The notes: generated from the sequence alone by a model not told the origin. 64,000 nucleotides of DNA from an uncultured Eubacteriales bacterium (GCA_934378145.1 CAKXXW010000008.1:1-64000), one strand, 5' to 3'. Shown: positions 50,416-60,216, numbered from the stretch's first letter. Made by a program: numbers and translations.

Positions 50416-52560
50416 ATGAAGAATTCACTGAAAGTAATCCTGTTTTATGCCGCGCTGATCGCCGTGATCGCACTCGTCGTCACGATGCTCATCGGAACGC
50501 GCGGTCAGAATGACAAAAAACTGCTCAGCGACATCAACGCCTATATCTCCGACGCAGAAGCCTACTATGCATATCAGCAGGATTCCGCCGCGAATCCGAA
50601 GCCCTCACGCATAGTTATTATAAAGAGCGCGTCGATAGACGAATCAAAAGCATCTCTTACCCTTGAAATGAATATCGACGGCGTCGATCAGAAGGTCTAC
50701 TATTCGATAGGCAATCTGTCGGCGAAGGCAATATTCGAGAGACTTTCGGACTACTCCGCAAAGCACAGCGAGATGAAGTTCGAGGACAGCCCCGGGGCGA
50801 CGCTCCCGTGGTGGATACAGTTCCTGCCGTATCTTGCAATATTGGTAATCTTCATCATCTTCTGGTTCTATTCGACCAACCGTATGATGAAAAACAGAGA
50901 TGACAAGGCAAGCAACTTCGGCAAGGCGAAAGTCAAGACCCCCGGCAGCGAAAAGGACACCGTAAGATTTACCGATGTCGCCGGTGCGGACGAAGAAAAG
51001 GAAGAGCTTGAAGAGATAGTTCAGTTCCTCAAGAATCCGTCAAAGTTTTCAAAGCTCGGCGCAAGGATCCCCCACGGCGTTCTTCTCGTAGGCCCTCCGG
51101 GAACCGGTAAAACGCTTCTTGCGAAAGCGGTCGCCGGCGAAGCGGGAGTTCCCTTCCTCTCGATCTCGGGTTCCGATTTCGTTGAAATGTATGTCGGTGT
51201 CGGTGCCTCGCGTGTGCGTGACCTCTTCGATATGGCGCGCAGATCGCCCGCAAGCATAGTCTTCATAGATGAGATAGATGCTGTCGGACGCCACCGCGGA
51301 GCCGGTCTCGGCGGCGGACACGACGAGAGAGAGCAGACGCTGAATCAGCTCCTTGTCGAGATGGACGGCTTCGGCTCGCACGACGGAATAATCGTTATGG
51401 CAGCGACGAACCGCCCCGATATACTTGATCCCGCCCTTCTCCGCCCCGGACGCTTTGACCGTCAGATCTCGGTCGGATATCCCGATATCCGCGGTCGTGA
51501 GGCTATACTGAAAGTCCACGCAAGGAAAAAGCCCATGGGTCAGGATGTCGATTTCGCGGCTATCGCAAAGTCTACCGTCGGCTTCACGGGTGCCGACCTT
51601 GCAAACCTTCTCAACGAGGCTGCCCTTCACGCCGCAAGAAAAAATAAGACCGTCATAAATATGGACGATATAGAGGATGCCTTCATCCGGGTCATTGCCG
51701 GACCCAAGAAGAAATCCATGGTACGCAACGAAGCCGAGCGCAGAAAAACGGCATTTCACGAGGCGGGGCACGCCGTCGTTGCCTACTTCCTTGCAAGCTG
51801 TCCGCCGGTTCAGCAGATTTCTATAATCCCGAGCGGAAGAGCGCTCGGATACACGCTCAATCCTCCTAAGGAAGACAAATACAGCGAGTACAAAAACGAG
51901 CTTAAGGAAAGCATCGCCGAGCTTCTCGGCGGAAGAGCGGCCGAAGAACTTACCTTCGGCGATGTATCGGGCGGCGCCTCGAATGATATCGAGCGCGCGA
52001 CCTCTATCGCCAGAAGAATGGTCACGAAGCTCGGTATGAGTGACCTTCTCGGCCCCATCAAGTACGGAAGCGATCAGGACGAGGTATTCCTCGGCAGAGA
52101 TTTCTCAAGCACCCCCAACTACTCCGAGGAAGTTGCCGCGAAGATAGACTCCGAGATCCATTCCATTATCGAAAACGCTTACGCCAAGGCGAAGAGCATC
52201 CTCACCGAACATGCGGATAAGCTCCGTTTCGTCGCCGAATTCCTTGTCAAGAACGAGGTAATGGACGGCGATCAGTTTGAAGCCGCGATGTCGACGGGTG
52301 CGACCATGGAATCGGTCGAAGCCATCGCCGAAAAGAAGCGCGAGGAGCGCAAAGCCGAAAACGAGCGTCGTGCCGCCGAAAACGAAAAGAAGGATCCTCC
52401 GAAGGACGGCAACGGCGACGATGCCGAAAAGCCCGAAAACGAAGACGACAAGGACAGCAACGACAAAAATGACAAAAAAGATAAAAAAGACAGAAAATAC
52501 GACAGCGATTGGTATATGAGCCCCTCCGACGACAGTGACGATAAAGACAAAAAAGACTGA
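50416..52560 (+). CDS. ftsH: ATP-dependent zinc metalloprotease FtsH
   Basis: The 714-residue protein has two membrane helices (residues about 7-27 and 135-155) enclosing an external domain. The AAA module shows Walker A GPPGTGKTLLAKAVAGEAGV near residue 226, and the arginine-finger region NRPDILDPALLRPGRFDRQI. The protease motif HEAGH lies near residue 448 with a zinc-ligand Asp further on. After residue about 635 a long charged tail of Lys, Glu, Asp and Asn follows, rich in DKND and KKDKK units. It degrades misfolded membrane proteins. GGAAGGAAA precedes the ATG. Confidence 0.96.
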   Translation: MKNSLKVILFYAALIAVIALVVTMLIGTRGQNDKKLLSDINAYISDAEAYYAYQQDSAANPKPSRIVIIKSASIDESKASLTLEMNIDGVDQKVYYSIGNLSAKAIFERLSDYSAKHSEMKFEDSPGATLPWWIQFLPYLAILVIFIIFWFYSTNRMMKNRDDKASNFGKAKVKTPGSEKDTVRFTDVAGADEEKEELEEIVQFLKNPSKFSKLGARIPHGVLLVGPPGTGKTLLAKAVAGEAGVPFLSISGSDFVEMYVGVGASRVRDLFDMARRSPASIVFIDEIDAVGRHRGAGLGGGHDEREQTLNQLLVEMDGFGSHDGIIVMAATNRPDILDPALLRPGRFDRQISVGYPDIRGREAILKVHARKKPMGQDVDFAAIAKSTVGFTGADLANLLNEAALHAARKNKTVINMDDIEDAFIRVIAGPKKKSMVRNEAERRKTAFHEAGHAVVAYFLASCPPVQQISIIPSGRALGYTLNPPKEDKYSEYKNELKESIAELLGGRAAEELTFGDVSGGASNDIERATSIARRMVTKLGMSDLLGPIKYGSDQDEVFLGRDFSSTPNYSEEVAAKIDSEIHSIIENAYAKAKSILTEHADKLRFVAEFLVKNEVMDGDQFEAAMSTGATMESVEAIAEKKREERKAENERRAAENEKKDPPKDGNGDDAEKPENEDDKDSNDKNDKKDKKDRKYDSDWYMSPSDDSDDKDKKD

Positions 52561-52568
52561 AAATATAA

Positions 52569-52604
52569 AAAAGGTCTGCCTCTGACATTGAGGCAGACCT
52601 TTTC
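52569..52604 (+). terminator. Terminator of the ftsH operon
   Basis: AAAAGGTCTGCCTC pairs with GAGGCAGACCTTT around TGACATT, followed by TCTGTGCTTTTTTTA. Confidence 0.9.
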
Positions 52605-52627
52605 TGTGCTTTTTTTACATTTTACCC

Positions 52628-52656
52628 TTGATTTCAAGGCATAATAAGGTTATAAT
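52628..52656 (+). promoter_or_regulatory. Sigma-A promoter of galU
   Basis: TTGATT (52628-52633), 17 bases, TATAAT (52651-52656), 35 bases before the GTG start. Confidence 0.8.
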
Positions 52657-52691
52657 AATATACTACTGATTTTATTATGGAGGTTTATACC

Positions 52692-53573
52692 GTGAAGATA
52701 AGAAAGGCAGTTATTCCCGCCGCGGGACTCGGAACAAGGATGCTCCCGATCTCGCGGGCGGTACCGAAGGAAATGCTTCCGATAGTCGACCGCCCCGCGA
52801 TCTCATACCTCGTTGACGAAGCGGTCGCCGCAGGCATCACCGATATACTGATAATCACAAACCGCGACAAGGATATGATGGAGGACTACTTCGACATCTC
52901 CCCCGAATATGAAGCGAAGCTCCGCGCTTCCGGAAAGACCTCCGAGATAGATTCCATGTACGAAAACGCCCTCCGCGCGAATATCTTCTTCATCAGGCAG
53001 AAGGTCACGCGCGGTCTCGGTCACGCCGTCGGCTGCGCAAAGGAATTCGTCGGAGACGAGCCTTTCCTCGTGCTTTACGGAGACGATATAATATTCTCCG
53101 AAAAGCCGGTATGCACTCAGCTTATCGAGGCATACGAGGCTTACGGCAGAGCCGTCTGCGGCGTGAAGCCCGTTCCGGAGGAGCTTGTCACGAAATACTG
53201 CTCGCTCAAGGCTGACAGGATCGAAGGAAGCAACAACTGCTACCATGTCACAGATATGATAGAGAAGCCGAAGAAGGAGCAGATTTTCACCAACCTCTCT
53301 ATCCTCGGCAGAGTCCTTCTCACGCCCGATGTGTTCGATATAATTGAAAATCTTGCTCCGGGCGCGGGCGGCGAGATCCAGCTCACCGACGCCATGAAGC
53401 AGATCTCGCAGACTGTCGGTATGACAGCCGTCGACTTCTACGGCACGAGGTTCGATATGGGGTCCAAGCTCGGCTTCCTCACGGCAAATGTCGTAAAGGG
53501 TGCCTCCGATCCCCTTCTCGGAGAGGATTTCAGAGCCTTCCTCCGCGAATTCGTAAAGAATATGGAGGACTGA
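52692..53573 (+). CDS. galU: UTP-glucose-1-phosphate uridylyltransferase
   Basis: The 293-residue protein opens KIRKAVIPAAGLGTRMLPIS, then RAVPKEMLPIVDRPAISYLV, the UTP-binding motif of the GalU family, and continues with FLVLYGDDIIFSEKPVCTQL. It makes UDP-glucose for glycan synthesis. I chose GTG 52692 because TATGGAGG lies just upstream; an ATG at 52677 overlaps that ribosome site. Confidence 0.93.
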   Translation: MKIRKAVIPAAGLGTRMLPISRAVPKEMLPIVDRPAISYLVDEAVAAGITDILIITNRDKDMMEDYFDISPEYEAKLRASGKTSEIDSMYENALRANIFFIRQKVTRGLGHAVGCAKEFVGDEPFLVLYGDDIIFSEKPVCTQLIEAYEAYGRAVCGVKPVPEELVTKYCSLKADRIEGSNNCYHVTDMIEKPKKEQIFTNLSILGRVLLTPDVFDIIENLAPGAGGEIQLTDAMKQISQTVGMTAVDFYGTRFDMGSKLGFLTANVVKGASDPLLGEDFRAFLREFVKNMED

Positions 53574-53574
53574 T

Positions 53575-54060
53575 ATGAGAGTTTCAAAGGAAAACTACTA
53601 CCTTGATATAGCCCAGACGGTCGCCGAAAGAAGCACCTGTCTGCGCAAATGCTACGGCGCCATAATCGTAAAGAACGATGTTATCCTCTCGACCGGCTAC
53701 AACGGCGCCCCGCGAGGAAGAAAAAACTGCTCCGACCTCGGTCTTTGCATGCGTGACAAGCTGAACATTCCGAGGGGTGAAAGATACGAGCTTTGCCGTT
53801 CGGTACATTCGGAGCAGAACGCGATAATCGCCGCCTCCCGTGAGCAGATGCTCGGCGCGACGCTCTATATGGCTTGCGTTGACCCCACCGACGGCAGCCT
53901 TGTCCCCGGCACGAGCAGCTGTATGATGTGTAAAAGAGTGATACTTAACGCCGGCATCTCAAAGGTCGTTATCCGCGATACGAAAGAGGATTTCAGAGTG
54001 ATCGAGACCTCTCAATGGATAGAGGACGACGACTCGCTGAGCGGAAAGTTCGGATACTGA
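53575..54060 (+). CDS. Deoxycytidylate (dCMP) deaminase
   Basis: The 161-residue protein has the zinc motifs CRSVHSEQNAIIAASREQML and PGTSSCMMCKRVILNAGISK, with His/Cys ligands and the catalytic Glu of HSEQN. A cysteine-rich N-terminal part (TCLRKCYGAIIVKNDVILST) follows the dCMP-deaminase/ComEB pattern. It makes dUMP for thymidylate synthesis. GGAGG precedes the ATG, one base after galU. Confidence 0.93.
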   Translation: MRVSKENYYLDIAQTVAERSTCLRKCYGAIIVKNDVILSTGYNGAPRGRKNCSDLGLCMRDKLNIPRGERYELCRSVHSEQNAIIAASREQMLGATLYMACVDPTDGSLVPGTSSCMMCKRVILNAGISKVVIRDTKEDFRVIETSQWIEDDDSLSGKFGY

Positions 54061-54076
54061 AAGTGAGGAAAGCAAA

Positions 54077-54820
54077 ATGAACAAGATCCTGTCACTTCTC
54101 TGCCTTCTGACAGCTGCGGTCTGCCTTTTCGCGTCCTGCGCGGGGATCCCGAGCCTTGACCGTTCGGGCGATAAGGTCATCGACAAAAAGAACGGAATTA
54201 CTTATTATTACGCACCGTCAACATACAGACCGACCTCGTATTCAAAGGACGCGGTCTTCACTGACGGCAAGGATCACTCCTACCGCAAAGTGGCGGACAG
54301 CAACGGGAACTTCGCGGCAACGGACGAGCTGATCTACGATTACACCTCGGATTCGCTTCTTTACAGCTCAAAGTCATCTCTTCCGACGCTTGAACAGATG
54401 GCTCCGGATGCGATACATTTTTACTACGAGGACACGGCAGCGACGCTCCTTCATTCCGATACGGACAAGGATAATATTGCGAAACTCATAGAAATTTACA
54501 GAAGCGGCATAAGCTGCAAATCGCCCGACGCCACCGTCGGCGACATATACACTATCACCTTTACCTCGGAGACGCTTCCCTTCTTTGCATACGCACTCAC
54601 CTATGTCGAATATACGCAGGATGTGCTTGAATATGAGGAGACCGCAACACTTGAAGGCTATACCTTCCGTGAAGGAGTCGCTCATACCGAAGAGCAGAAT
54701 GCCGACGGAAGCTACACAGTGACCTACAACTACGGCAAATACTTCCTCTGTGACCTCGACAACAGGATCTGCACCCCCGCGCAGTTCATTCACGACACTT
54801 ACAACAACACCGATGAATGA
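54077..54820 (+). CDS. Lipoprotein of unknown function
   Basis: The 247-residue protein starts MNKILSLLCLLTAAVCLFAS with the lipobox ending at Cys21, so it should be lipid-anchored outside the membrane. The mature part is Tyr/Thr/Ser-rich with acidic repeats (ITYYYAPSTYRPTSY, DAIHFYYEDTAATLLHSDTD) and no known domain. It is co-directional with and just upstream of rimI. Confidence 0.75.
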   Translation: MNKILSLLCLLTAAVCLFASCAGIPSLDRSGDKVIDKKNGITYYYAPSTYRPTSYSKDAVFTDGKDHSYRKVADSNGNFAATDELIYDYTSDSLLYSSKSSLPTLEQMAPDAIHFYYEDTAATLLHSDTDKDNIAKLIEIYRSGISCKSPDATVGDIYTITFTSETLPFFAYALTYVEYTQDVLEYEETATLEGYTFREGVAHTEEQNADGSYTVTYNYGKYFLCDLDNRICTPAQFIHDTYNNTDE

Positions 54821-55262
54821 ACAACCGGTCCTTTCGGTAGAAAGGCTGACCGACACTCGCCTTCCCGCCGTAAAAATCATCGAAGAGTCCTGCTTTTCCG
54901 ATCCATGGTCGGAAAGGTCCCTCGAAATGTTTACAAAGGACGGCGGAAGAGGTTTCGTCTGTCTGCTCGACGGGACACCCGCAGCCTATTGCGGCGCTCT
55001 GACGGTTCTTGACGAGGCTGACATAGCACGGATCGCCACTCTGCCGCAGTTCAGGCGGAAAGGTCTTGCCGTAAGACTGCTTGAAGCACTCTTTGATCTC
55101 TGCGCGTCGGAAAACATAAAAAGAGTGACACTCGATGTACGCGAATCGAACACACCGGCACTTGAGCTTTACCGCTCGGTCGGATTTTCGGTGACCGGAA
55201 GAAGACGCGACTACTACAACCGACCGCGTGAAGCGGCTGTCATTATGGAGAAAATGCTCTGA
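54813..55262 (+). CDS. rimI: Ribosomal-protein-alanine N-acetyltransferase
   Basis: The 149-residue GNAT protein has the core TVLDEADIARIATLPQFRRK followed by GLAVRLLEALFDLCASENIK and NTPALELYRSVGFSVTGRRR. The N-terminal LPAVKIIEESCFSDPWSERS is typical of RimI. It N-acetylates ribosomal protein S18. I start it at ATG 54813, which overlaps the lipoprotein end by eight bases. It is followed directly by tsaD, the conserved partner order. Confidence 0.92.
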   Translation: MNEQPVLSVERLTDTRLPAVKIIEESCFSDPWSERSLEMFTKDGGRGFVCLLDGTPAAYCGALTVLDEADIARIATLPQFRRKGLAVRLLEALFDLCASENIKRVTLDVRESNTPALELYRSVGFSVTGRRRDYYNRPREAAVIMEKML

Positions 55263-56263
55263 TGTACATTCTCGGAATAGAAAGCTCCTGCGACGAGACC
55301 TCGGTCGCCGTCGTGGACGGAGAAAAAAGACTGATAAAATCAAATATCGTGGCTTCTCAGATAGAGATCCACAGGCTCTACGGCGGGGTCGTACCCGAGA
55401 TAGCCGGACGCGCGCACATCGAGGCTGTCTCACGGATAACCTACCGCGCCCTCGAGGAAGCCGGACTGACTCTTTCGGACATCGGTGCTGTCGCCGTCAC
55501 GGCATTCCCGGGGCTTATCGGCGCGCTTCTCGTCGGAGTGAATTTCGCCAAATCGCTGGCATATTCAAACGGCATCCCGCTTGTCGCCGTAAACCATGTG
55601 AAAGCTCATGTCGCGGCAGGATACCTTCAGGATCCCACGCTCGAGCCGCCTTTCCTTGCCGTTGTCGTGTCAGGAGGCCACACCTCGATCTATGAAGTGA
55701 AGGACTACACCGACTTTTGCGAAATAGGCGCGACAAGGGACGACGCGGCGGGTGAAGCCTTCGACAAGATCGGAAGGGTCATAGGTATGCCCTATCCGGG
55801 CGGCGCGGCGCTTGACAAACTCGCCTACGAAGGCGATCCCCGCGCCGTAAAACTGCCCTCTCCCGCACTTCACGACGGACTTGATTTCTCGTTCAGCGGA
55901 CTTAAGACCGCCGCACTCAATTACATAAATTCCGAGCGGCAAAAGGGCGCGGAACCCTCCGCCGCCGACATCGCCGCCTCATATACCGCAGTGATAACCG
56001 ACGCGATAACCTCCAAGGTAGGAAAGGCGATGGAAATGACCGGAGCATCGCACATCGTACTTGCCGGTGGGGTCGCCGCAAACTCTCACCTGCGGAAAAA
56101 GCTTTCGGAGCTTTGCCAAAAGAAAAATGCCGTGCTTACCGTTCCTCCGATCTCGCTCTGCGGGGACAACGCAGCGATGGTAGCCTGCGCGGGATATTTT
56201 GAATACCTTAAGGGCAATTTCTCGGGTACCGGACTGAACGCCTCGGCTACCGAGCCGCAATAA
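55262..56263 (+). CDS. tsaD: tRNA N6-adenosine threonylcarbamoyltransferase TsaD
   Basis: The 333-residue protein starts MYILGIESSCDETSVAVVDG. The metal-binding HxxxH is in VAVNHVKAHVAAGYLQ near residue 113-117. VVSGGHTSIYEV and LDFSFSGLKTAALNYI follow. It transfers threonylcarbamoyl to A37 of ANN-decoding tRNAs. It overlaps rimI by one base. Confidence 0.97.
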   Translation: MYILGIESSCDETSVAVVDGEKRLIKSNIVASQIEIHRLYGGVVPEIAGRAHIEAVSRITYRALEEAGLTLSDIGAVAVTAFPGLIGALLVGVNFAKSLAYSNGIPLVAVNHVKAHVAAGYLQDPTLEPPFLAVVVSGGHTSIYEVKDYTDFCEIGATRDDAAGEAFDKIGRVIGMPYPGGAALDKLAYEGDPRAVKLPSPALHDGLDFSFSGLKTAALNYINSERQKGAEPSAADIAASYTAVITDAITSKVGKAMEMTGASHIVLAGGVAANSHLRKKLSELCQKKNAVLTVPPISLCGDNAAMVACAGYFEYLKGNFSGTGLNASATEPQ

Positions 56264-56287
56264 TCAAAGAAGACAGGTCTGCATTTT

Positions 56288-56983
56288 ATGGAAAACAACA
56301 AAAACAATCAAAAATCAGCCGAAATATATCCGTCACCGCAGGTATCCCCTGCGGTCATCCGCCGTCTGCCGAGATATTACCGCTATCTCCGTGAGCTGAT
56401 AAGGAACGGCGAATCGAGGATAAGCTCCGGCGAGCTGTCAAAGATGATGCAGGTCACGGCCTCGCAGATAAGGCAGGATCTCAACTGCTTCGGCGGCTTC
56501 GGTCAGCAGGGCTACGGCTACAATGTAAACTATCTTTTCACAAAAATAAGCGAGATACTCGGCGTCGGTGAGGGCTATCGCGGCGTTATAATCGGTGCCG
56601 GAAACCTCGGAAAGGCGCTCGTCCGCAACCGTATGTTCGAGCGCCGCGGCGTCGACATAGTTGCCATGTTCGATATAGACCAAAATGTCATCGGCAAGGA
56701 ATACGGCGGCGCGAGGGTGCTTGATATGGAGGAACTTAAGAGTTTCTGCGAGCGGACTCCGGTCGACATCGCGGTCCTTACATTGCCGAAGAGTGTCGCC
56801 GACGACACGATCCCTCTTCTCGAGGATGCCGGTATCAGGGGTATATGGAACTTCACCGGAAAAGAGCTGAAATTCTCCGATGACACCGTCTGCGAGGATG
56901 TATATCTCGGAGATTCGCTGATGACTCTTTGCTATGAGCTTCGCACACGCGGAAATCTCTCAAAGGACGACACCGAAATATGA
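56288..56983 (+). CDS. rex: Redox-sensing transcriptional repressor Rex
   Basis: The 231-residue protein has a winged helix (RRLPRYYRYLRELIRNGESR, SGELSKMMQVTASQIRQDLN) and an NAD(H)-binding Rossmann domain with YRGVIIGAGNLGKALVRNRM near residue 102, then VAMFDIDQNVIGKEYGG. It represses fermentation and respiratory genes at high NAD+/NADH ratio. The next gene overlaps its stop as ATGA. Confidence 0.96.
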   Translation: MENNKNNQKSAEIYPSPQVSPAVIRRLPRYYRYLRELIRNGESRISSGELSKMMQVTASQIRQDLNCFGGFGQQGYGYNVNYLFTKISEILGVGEGYRGVIIGAGNLGKALVRNRMFERRGVDIVAMFDIDQNVIGKEYGGARVLDMEELKSFCERTPVDIAVLTLPKSVADDTIPLLEDAGIRGIWNFTGKELKFSDDTVCEDVYLGDSLMTLCYELRTRGNLSKDDTEI

Positions 56984-58011
56984 AGATCTCACTTGTTTAC
57001 GGCACGGAGGTCGCTGTCCTGCCCGGGAAGGTCGCCGGGTATATCGACAAAGCGTCCAAAAAGGATATGAAGGTGCTGTTCTCGCTTTCGTCTCTTTGCG
57101 GCAGGGCGGGATCCGAGAAGGAGCTTGTCGGACTTATCGCCGGAATGTGCGGTGTCGATGAAGCGTCGGTCGGTGTTTCCCTCGCCTTCTGGCGCGGTAC
57201 CGGACTTGTCGACACGGAAGACACCTACGAAGATGACACAGCCGAAGAAAAAAGTGTGCAGACTTCAAGTGAAAAAGAATCATCTGCCACCGCACAAAAG
57301 CCTTCAACGCCCGAAGAAAAAAACGAAAAGAAGCTCTTGCCGGCTGATGAGCTGCCGAATTACACCACAGCGGAGCTGAACGGGATCCTCAATGACCGTC
57401 TTGAGGCTGCCCAGCTTATCGACGAATGTCAGGGACTTATGGGCAAGATGTTCAACCCTCACGAGGTCAGCATAGTCCTCGGACTGCTCGATTATCTTAA
57501 GCTCGACAGCGAATACATAATCCTCCTCTTTGACTACTGCTCGCGCATCGGCAAAAAGTCGCTCCACTATATAAGAAAGCTCGCCTTCTCTCTCTACGAC
57601 GAAGGCATAACCGAGACGGAGGAGCTTCGGGCACACATAAAGAAGCTCGAAGCCGCCGCAGATGCCGAGGGCGAGATACGAAAGCTCTTCGGAATGAAGT
57701 CGCGCGCACTTACGACAAGGGAAAAGAAATTCATAACCTCTTGGGTATCGGTATTCGGATACGGCACCGATATGATAAAGAAGGCATACGAGATCACCGT
57801 CGATTCAACGCACGAAGCCTCGCTCGCTTACGCCAACGCGATCCTTGAAAGATGGAACAGCGAAGGCATACGCACCCCCGAACAGGTCGACGCGGCAAAG
57901 AAGGACAGGCTCCCCGCCGGAAATAACGGCAGCTTTGACACCGACCGGTTCTTTGAAGCGGCTCTTCAGCGCAGCTTTTCATCGGGTCACAAGGAGGAAA
58001 ACGAAAAATGA
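56980..58011 (+). CDS. DnaD-like replication initiation protein
   Basis: The 343-residue protein has an N-terminal domain, a low-complexity Glu/Lys/Ser-rich linker (residues about 85-115), and two DnaB_2-type domains around residues 120-205 (TTAELNGILNDRLEAAQLID, VLGLLDYLKLDSEYIILLFD) and 245-310 (TREKKFITSWVSVFGYGTDM). These match primosomal DnaD/DnaB proteins that help load the replicative helicase. It overlaps rex at its start and the DnaI-like gene at its end by four bases each. Confidence 0.88.
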   Translation: MKISLVYGTEVAVLPGKVAGYIDKASKKDMKVLFSLSSLCGRAGSEKELVGLIAGMCGVDEASVGVSLAFWRGTGLVDTEDTYEDDTAEEKSVQTSSEKESSATAQKPSTPEEKNEKKLLPADELPNYTTAELNGILNDRLEAAQLIDECQGLMGKMFNPHEVSIVLGLLDYLKLDSEYIILLFDYCSRIGKKSLHYIRKLAFSLYDEGITETEELRAHIKKLEAAADAEGEIRKLFGMKSRALTTREKKFITSWVSVFGYGTDMIKKAYEITVDSTHEASLAYANAILERWNSEGIRTPEQVDAAKKDRLPAGNNGSFDTDRFFEAALQRSFSSGHKEENEK

Positions 58012-58997
58012 GCTTCAATCCCGAAAATTACAACAGAATAAGGACGGAATTCGAGCATAAACGGCTTCGCGCGGAAAGGGCTGCCCTTGAACGCAAGGAA
58101 GATCTTGAAGAAAAATTCCCCGACATAGCGCGGATAGACGCTGAGATCGCAAAGACAGGTTCCATGATAATCGACGCTGTGATGAATCATCCGGAGGACC
58201 TTGACGAGCGGCTTGAAAATATCAAAAAAACGAATGCCGCCTGCCACCATGTCCGGCGTCAGCTGCTTTTATGTAACGGCTATCCGGAGGATTACCTCGA
58301 TGTCCGGTACGAATGCCCTGTCTGTGAGGACACCGGATATGTGGACGGGAAAATGTGTTCCTGCCTCAGAAAAGAACTGATACTTGCCGGGTATGAATCC
58401 TCCGGTATCGGAGAGCTTCTGCGGACGCAGAGCTTTGAGACCTTCTCACTCGCTTATTATGAAACAACTCCGCAGGTGTGTGCGGCAATGGACAAGGTCT
58501 ATGGCGATGTTCTTGCATATGCGAACGCCTTTCACGGCACGGGAAGCGGAAATCTTGCCTTTTTCGGCGGCACGGGACTCGGAAAGACCCACCTTTCGAC
58601 TGCCGTGGCAAAAAGGGTCATCGAAAAAGGTTATGATGTGATGTATGTCACAGCGATAGGAATGATCTCAGACTTTGAATATCGCCGCTTCGGAAGTGCC
58701 GACACGGTAGATGTCTCTCCGACAACAAGATATTTCGACTGCGACCTTCTCATAATCGACGACCTCGGGACCGAAATATCGAATCAGTTCTCGGTATCGA
58801 CGCTTTACAGCGTGATAAACACAAGGCTGAACACAAAAAAGCCGATGATCCTCAGCACGAACCTCAACACGGAGGATTTCAGAAAGCGCTATTGGGACAG
58901 AATAACCAGCCGCGTGCTTGGCGAATTCTTCATAGAGAAATTTGTCGGCGTTGATGTCCGCGCTCAGAAGCTGCGCAAAAGCAGATCAATATGGTAA
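58008..58997 (+). CDS. DnaI/DnaC-like helicase loader ATPase
   Basis: The 329-residue AAA+ protein has an N-terminal coiled-coil-prone region (residues 20-60), a zinc-binding cysteine set in YECPVCEDTGYVDGKMCSCL near residues 103-121 and a Walker A GGTGLGKTHLSTAVAKRVIE near 187, with Walker B LLIIDDLGTE. The cysteine knuckle plus AAA+ core is the Clostridia DnaI pattern. It loads DnaB helicase. It is coupled to the DnaD-like gene. Confidence 0.9.
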   Translation: MSFNPENYNRIRTEFEHKRLRAERAALERKEDLEEKFPDIARIDAEIAKTGSMIIDAVMNHPEDLDERLENIKKTNAACHHVRRQLLLCNGYPEDYLDVRYECPVCEDTGYVDGKMCSCLRKELILAGYESSGIGELLRTQSFETFSLAYYETTPQVCAAMDKVYGDVLAYANAFHGTGSGNLAFFGGTGLGKTHLSTAVAKRVIEKGYDVMYVTAIGMISDFEYRRFGSADTVDVSPTTRYFDCDLLIIDDLGTEISNQFSVSTLYSVINTRLNTKKPMILSTNLNTEDFRKRYWDRITSRVLGEFFIEKFVGVDVRAQKLRKSRSIW

Positions 58998-59003
58998 AAA
59001 GGC

Positions 59004-59046
59004 AAAAAACTTCCCGCTGACCGTTATCGGTATGCGGGAAGTTTTT
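59004..59046. terminator. Terminator after the DnaI-like gene
   Basis: AAAAAACTTCCCGC pairs with GCGGGAAGTTTTT around a 16-base loop; T-tracts on both strands also serve the minus-strand gene ending at 59055. Confidence 0.88.
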
Positions 59047-59054
59047 ATTTATCA

Positions 59055-60215
59055 TCAGACCATATCGGCTGAATACATCCAGATCGGAAGCGGGAACCAG
59101 AGCTGCGCGAATGTCGGGAGCGACAGCCTGTCGGGAGATACCGAGGCAAACAGAAGCCTCTCGGCTTCAAGGTGCGAAAGCCTCAGTTGCGGCTCGCGAT
59201 CGGTCTTTTCGACCGAGGGGATACCATTCTCTACTCTGAAAAGTAAGTTCTCTTCCCCTGCTCTGCCGTCAACATGCAGAGTCAGCTCGCCGTCGGGCAG
59301 AGTGGCATATGTCGCTTTGAGCTTCATAAACGCCCGACAGGTGCGTTCGTAGTTCAGCACAGAATAAAGCTCGTTAGATGTGACGAGCCAGCCCTCGGTC
59401 ACCGGATAAAGCGCCTTTATATACTCCTGCTCAAATTCGGGGAGTGTTACCTCCAGCTTGCCGCCCTGAGCTATGCTGTCGTAAAGGCAGACGATAAGAT
59501 CGGTGTAATCCGATGCCTTTACCGTTGCGCTCTCGGTGATCCGCTTGTCAAGCACGACCGCGTATCCGGCAAAATTGCCGTTCTCAAACGCCGCATATAC
59601 CGCGGCGCGCCATGAAACGAGAATGTCGTAAAGGTCACGCTCATTGCGGCTCGCGTGATACGGCTTATCCGAAGCAAGCGCCGCGACGCAAAGCAGTGCC
59701 GGATCGTTGCGGCCAAGCCTTCTTATCTCAAACCTATGTGCCCTGTCCTTGCCGAAGCAGTGGCGGATATTGTCGTTGTTGACGGTGAAGCTGTACGAGT
59801 TTCCGCCCTTGTCAAACGAAAAATAGTTATACCTCTGCCTTCTGCCGCCGAGGACGGAAAAGTCCACGCTTTCCGCAACCATTTCGTCAAGAGCCTGCTC
59901 CATAAGGCGCTTCATATAGCCCTTTGACCTTGAAAAGGGATGCACGGCGACATTGCCGATGCCACGGCAGGCAAGCCTCTCTCCGCAGACCTCAACTCCG
60001 ATGTCAAAGGCCCCGACCGCCGCCTTTATCCGTCCGCCGTCTATAACGACATAGGAATTGCCGCAAGGGTTGTATTCCTTTTTATAGAGCTTCGGAAGCA
60101 GCTTGTAAAAATCCGAGCCGTTGCCGTTAAAGCCGAAAACATAGTTGATAAAATCCATATATTCGTCCTGCATGGTCGGATCGCCCTTGCAGGAATAAAC
60201 TATCTCCTGTTTCAT
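59055..60215 (-). CDS. Eis-like GNAT acetyltransferase with SCP-like C-terminus
   Basis: The 386-residue protein has a first GNAT domain with IGVEVCGERLACRGIGNVAV and HPFSRSKGYMKRLMEQALDE (acetyl-CoA loop SKGYMK), a second GNAT-like half and a C-terminal beta domain ending GIPSVEKTDREPQLRLSHLE and WFPLPIWMYSADMV. This three-part layout is that of the Eis family (tandem GNAT plus sterol-carrier-like domain). Substrates range from amines to aminoglycosides. I chose ATG 60215 with AGGAGATC upstream. Confidence 0.8.
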   Translation of the reverse strand: MKQEIVYSCKGDPTMQDEYMDFINYVFGFNGNGSDFYKLLPKLYKKEYNPCGNSYVVIDGGRIKAAVGAFDIGVEVCGERLACRGIGNVAVHPFSRSKGYMKRLMEQALDEMVAESVDFSVLGGRRQRYNYFSFDKGGNSYSFTVNNDNIRHCFGKDRAHRFEIRRLGRNDPALLCVAALASDKPYHASRNERDLYDILVSWRAAVYAAFENGNFAGYAVVLDKRITESATVKASDYTDLIVCLYDSIAQGGKLEVTLPEFEQEYIKALYPVTEGWLVTSNELYSVLNYERTCRAFMKLKATYATLPDGELTLHVDGRAGEENLLFRVENGIPSVEKTDREPQLRLSHLEAERLLFASVSPDRLSLPTFAQLWFPLPIWMYSADMV

Positions 60216-60216
60216 T

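Noticed and set aside
53575..54060. Assignment of the deaminase as competence gene comEB
   Set aside because: The sequence supports dCMP deaminase activity; no other competence gene lies nearby, so I left the symbol empty.
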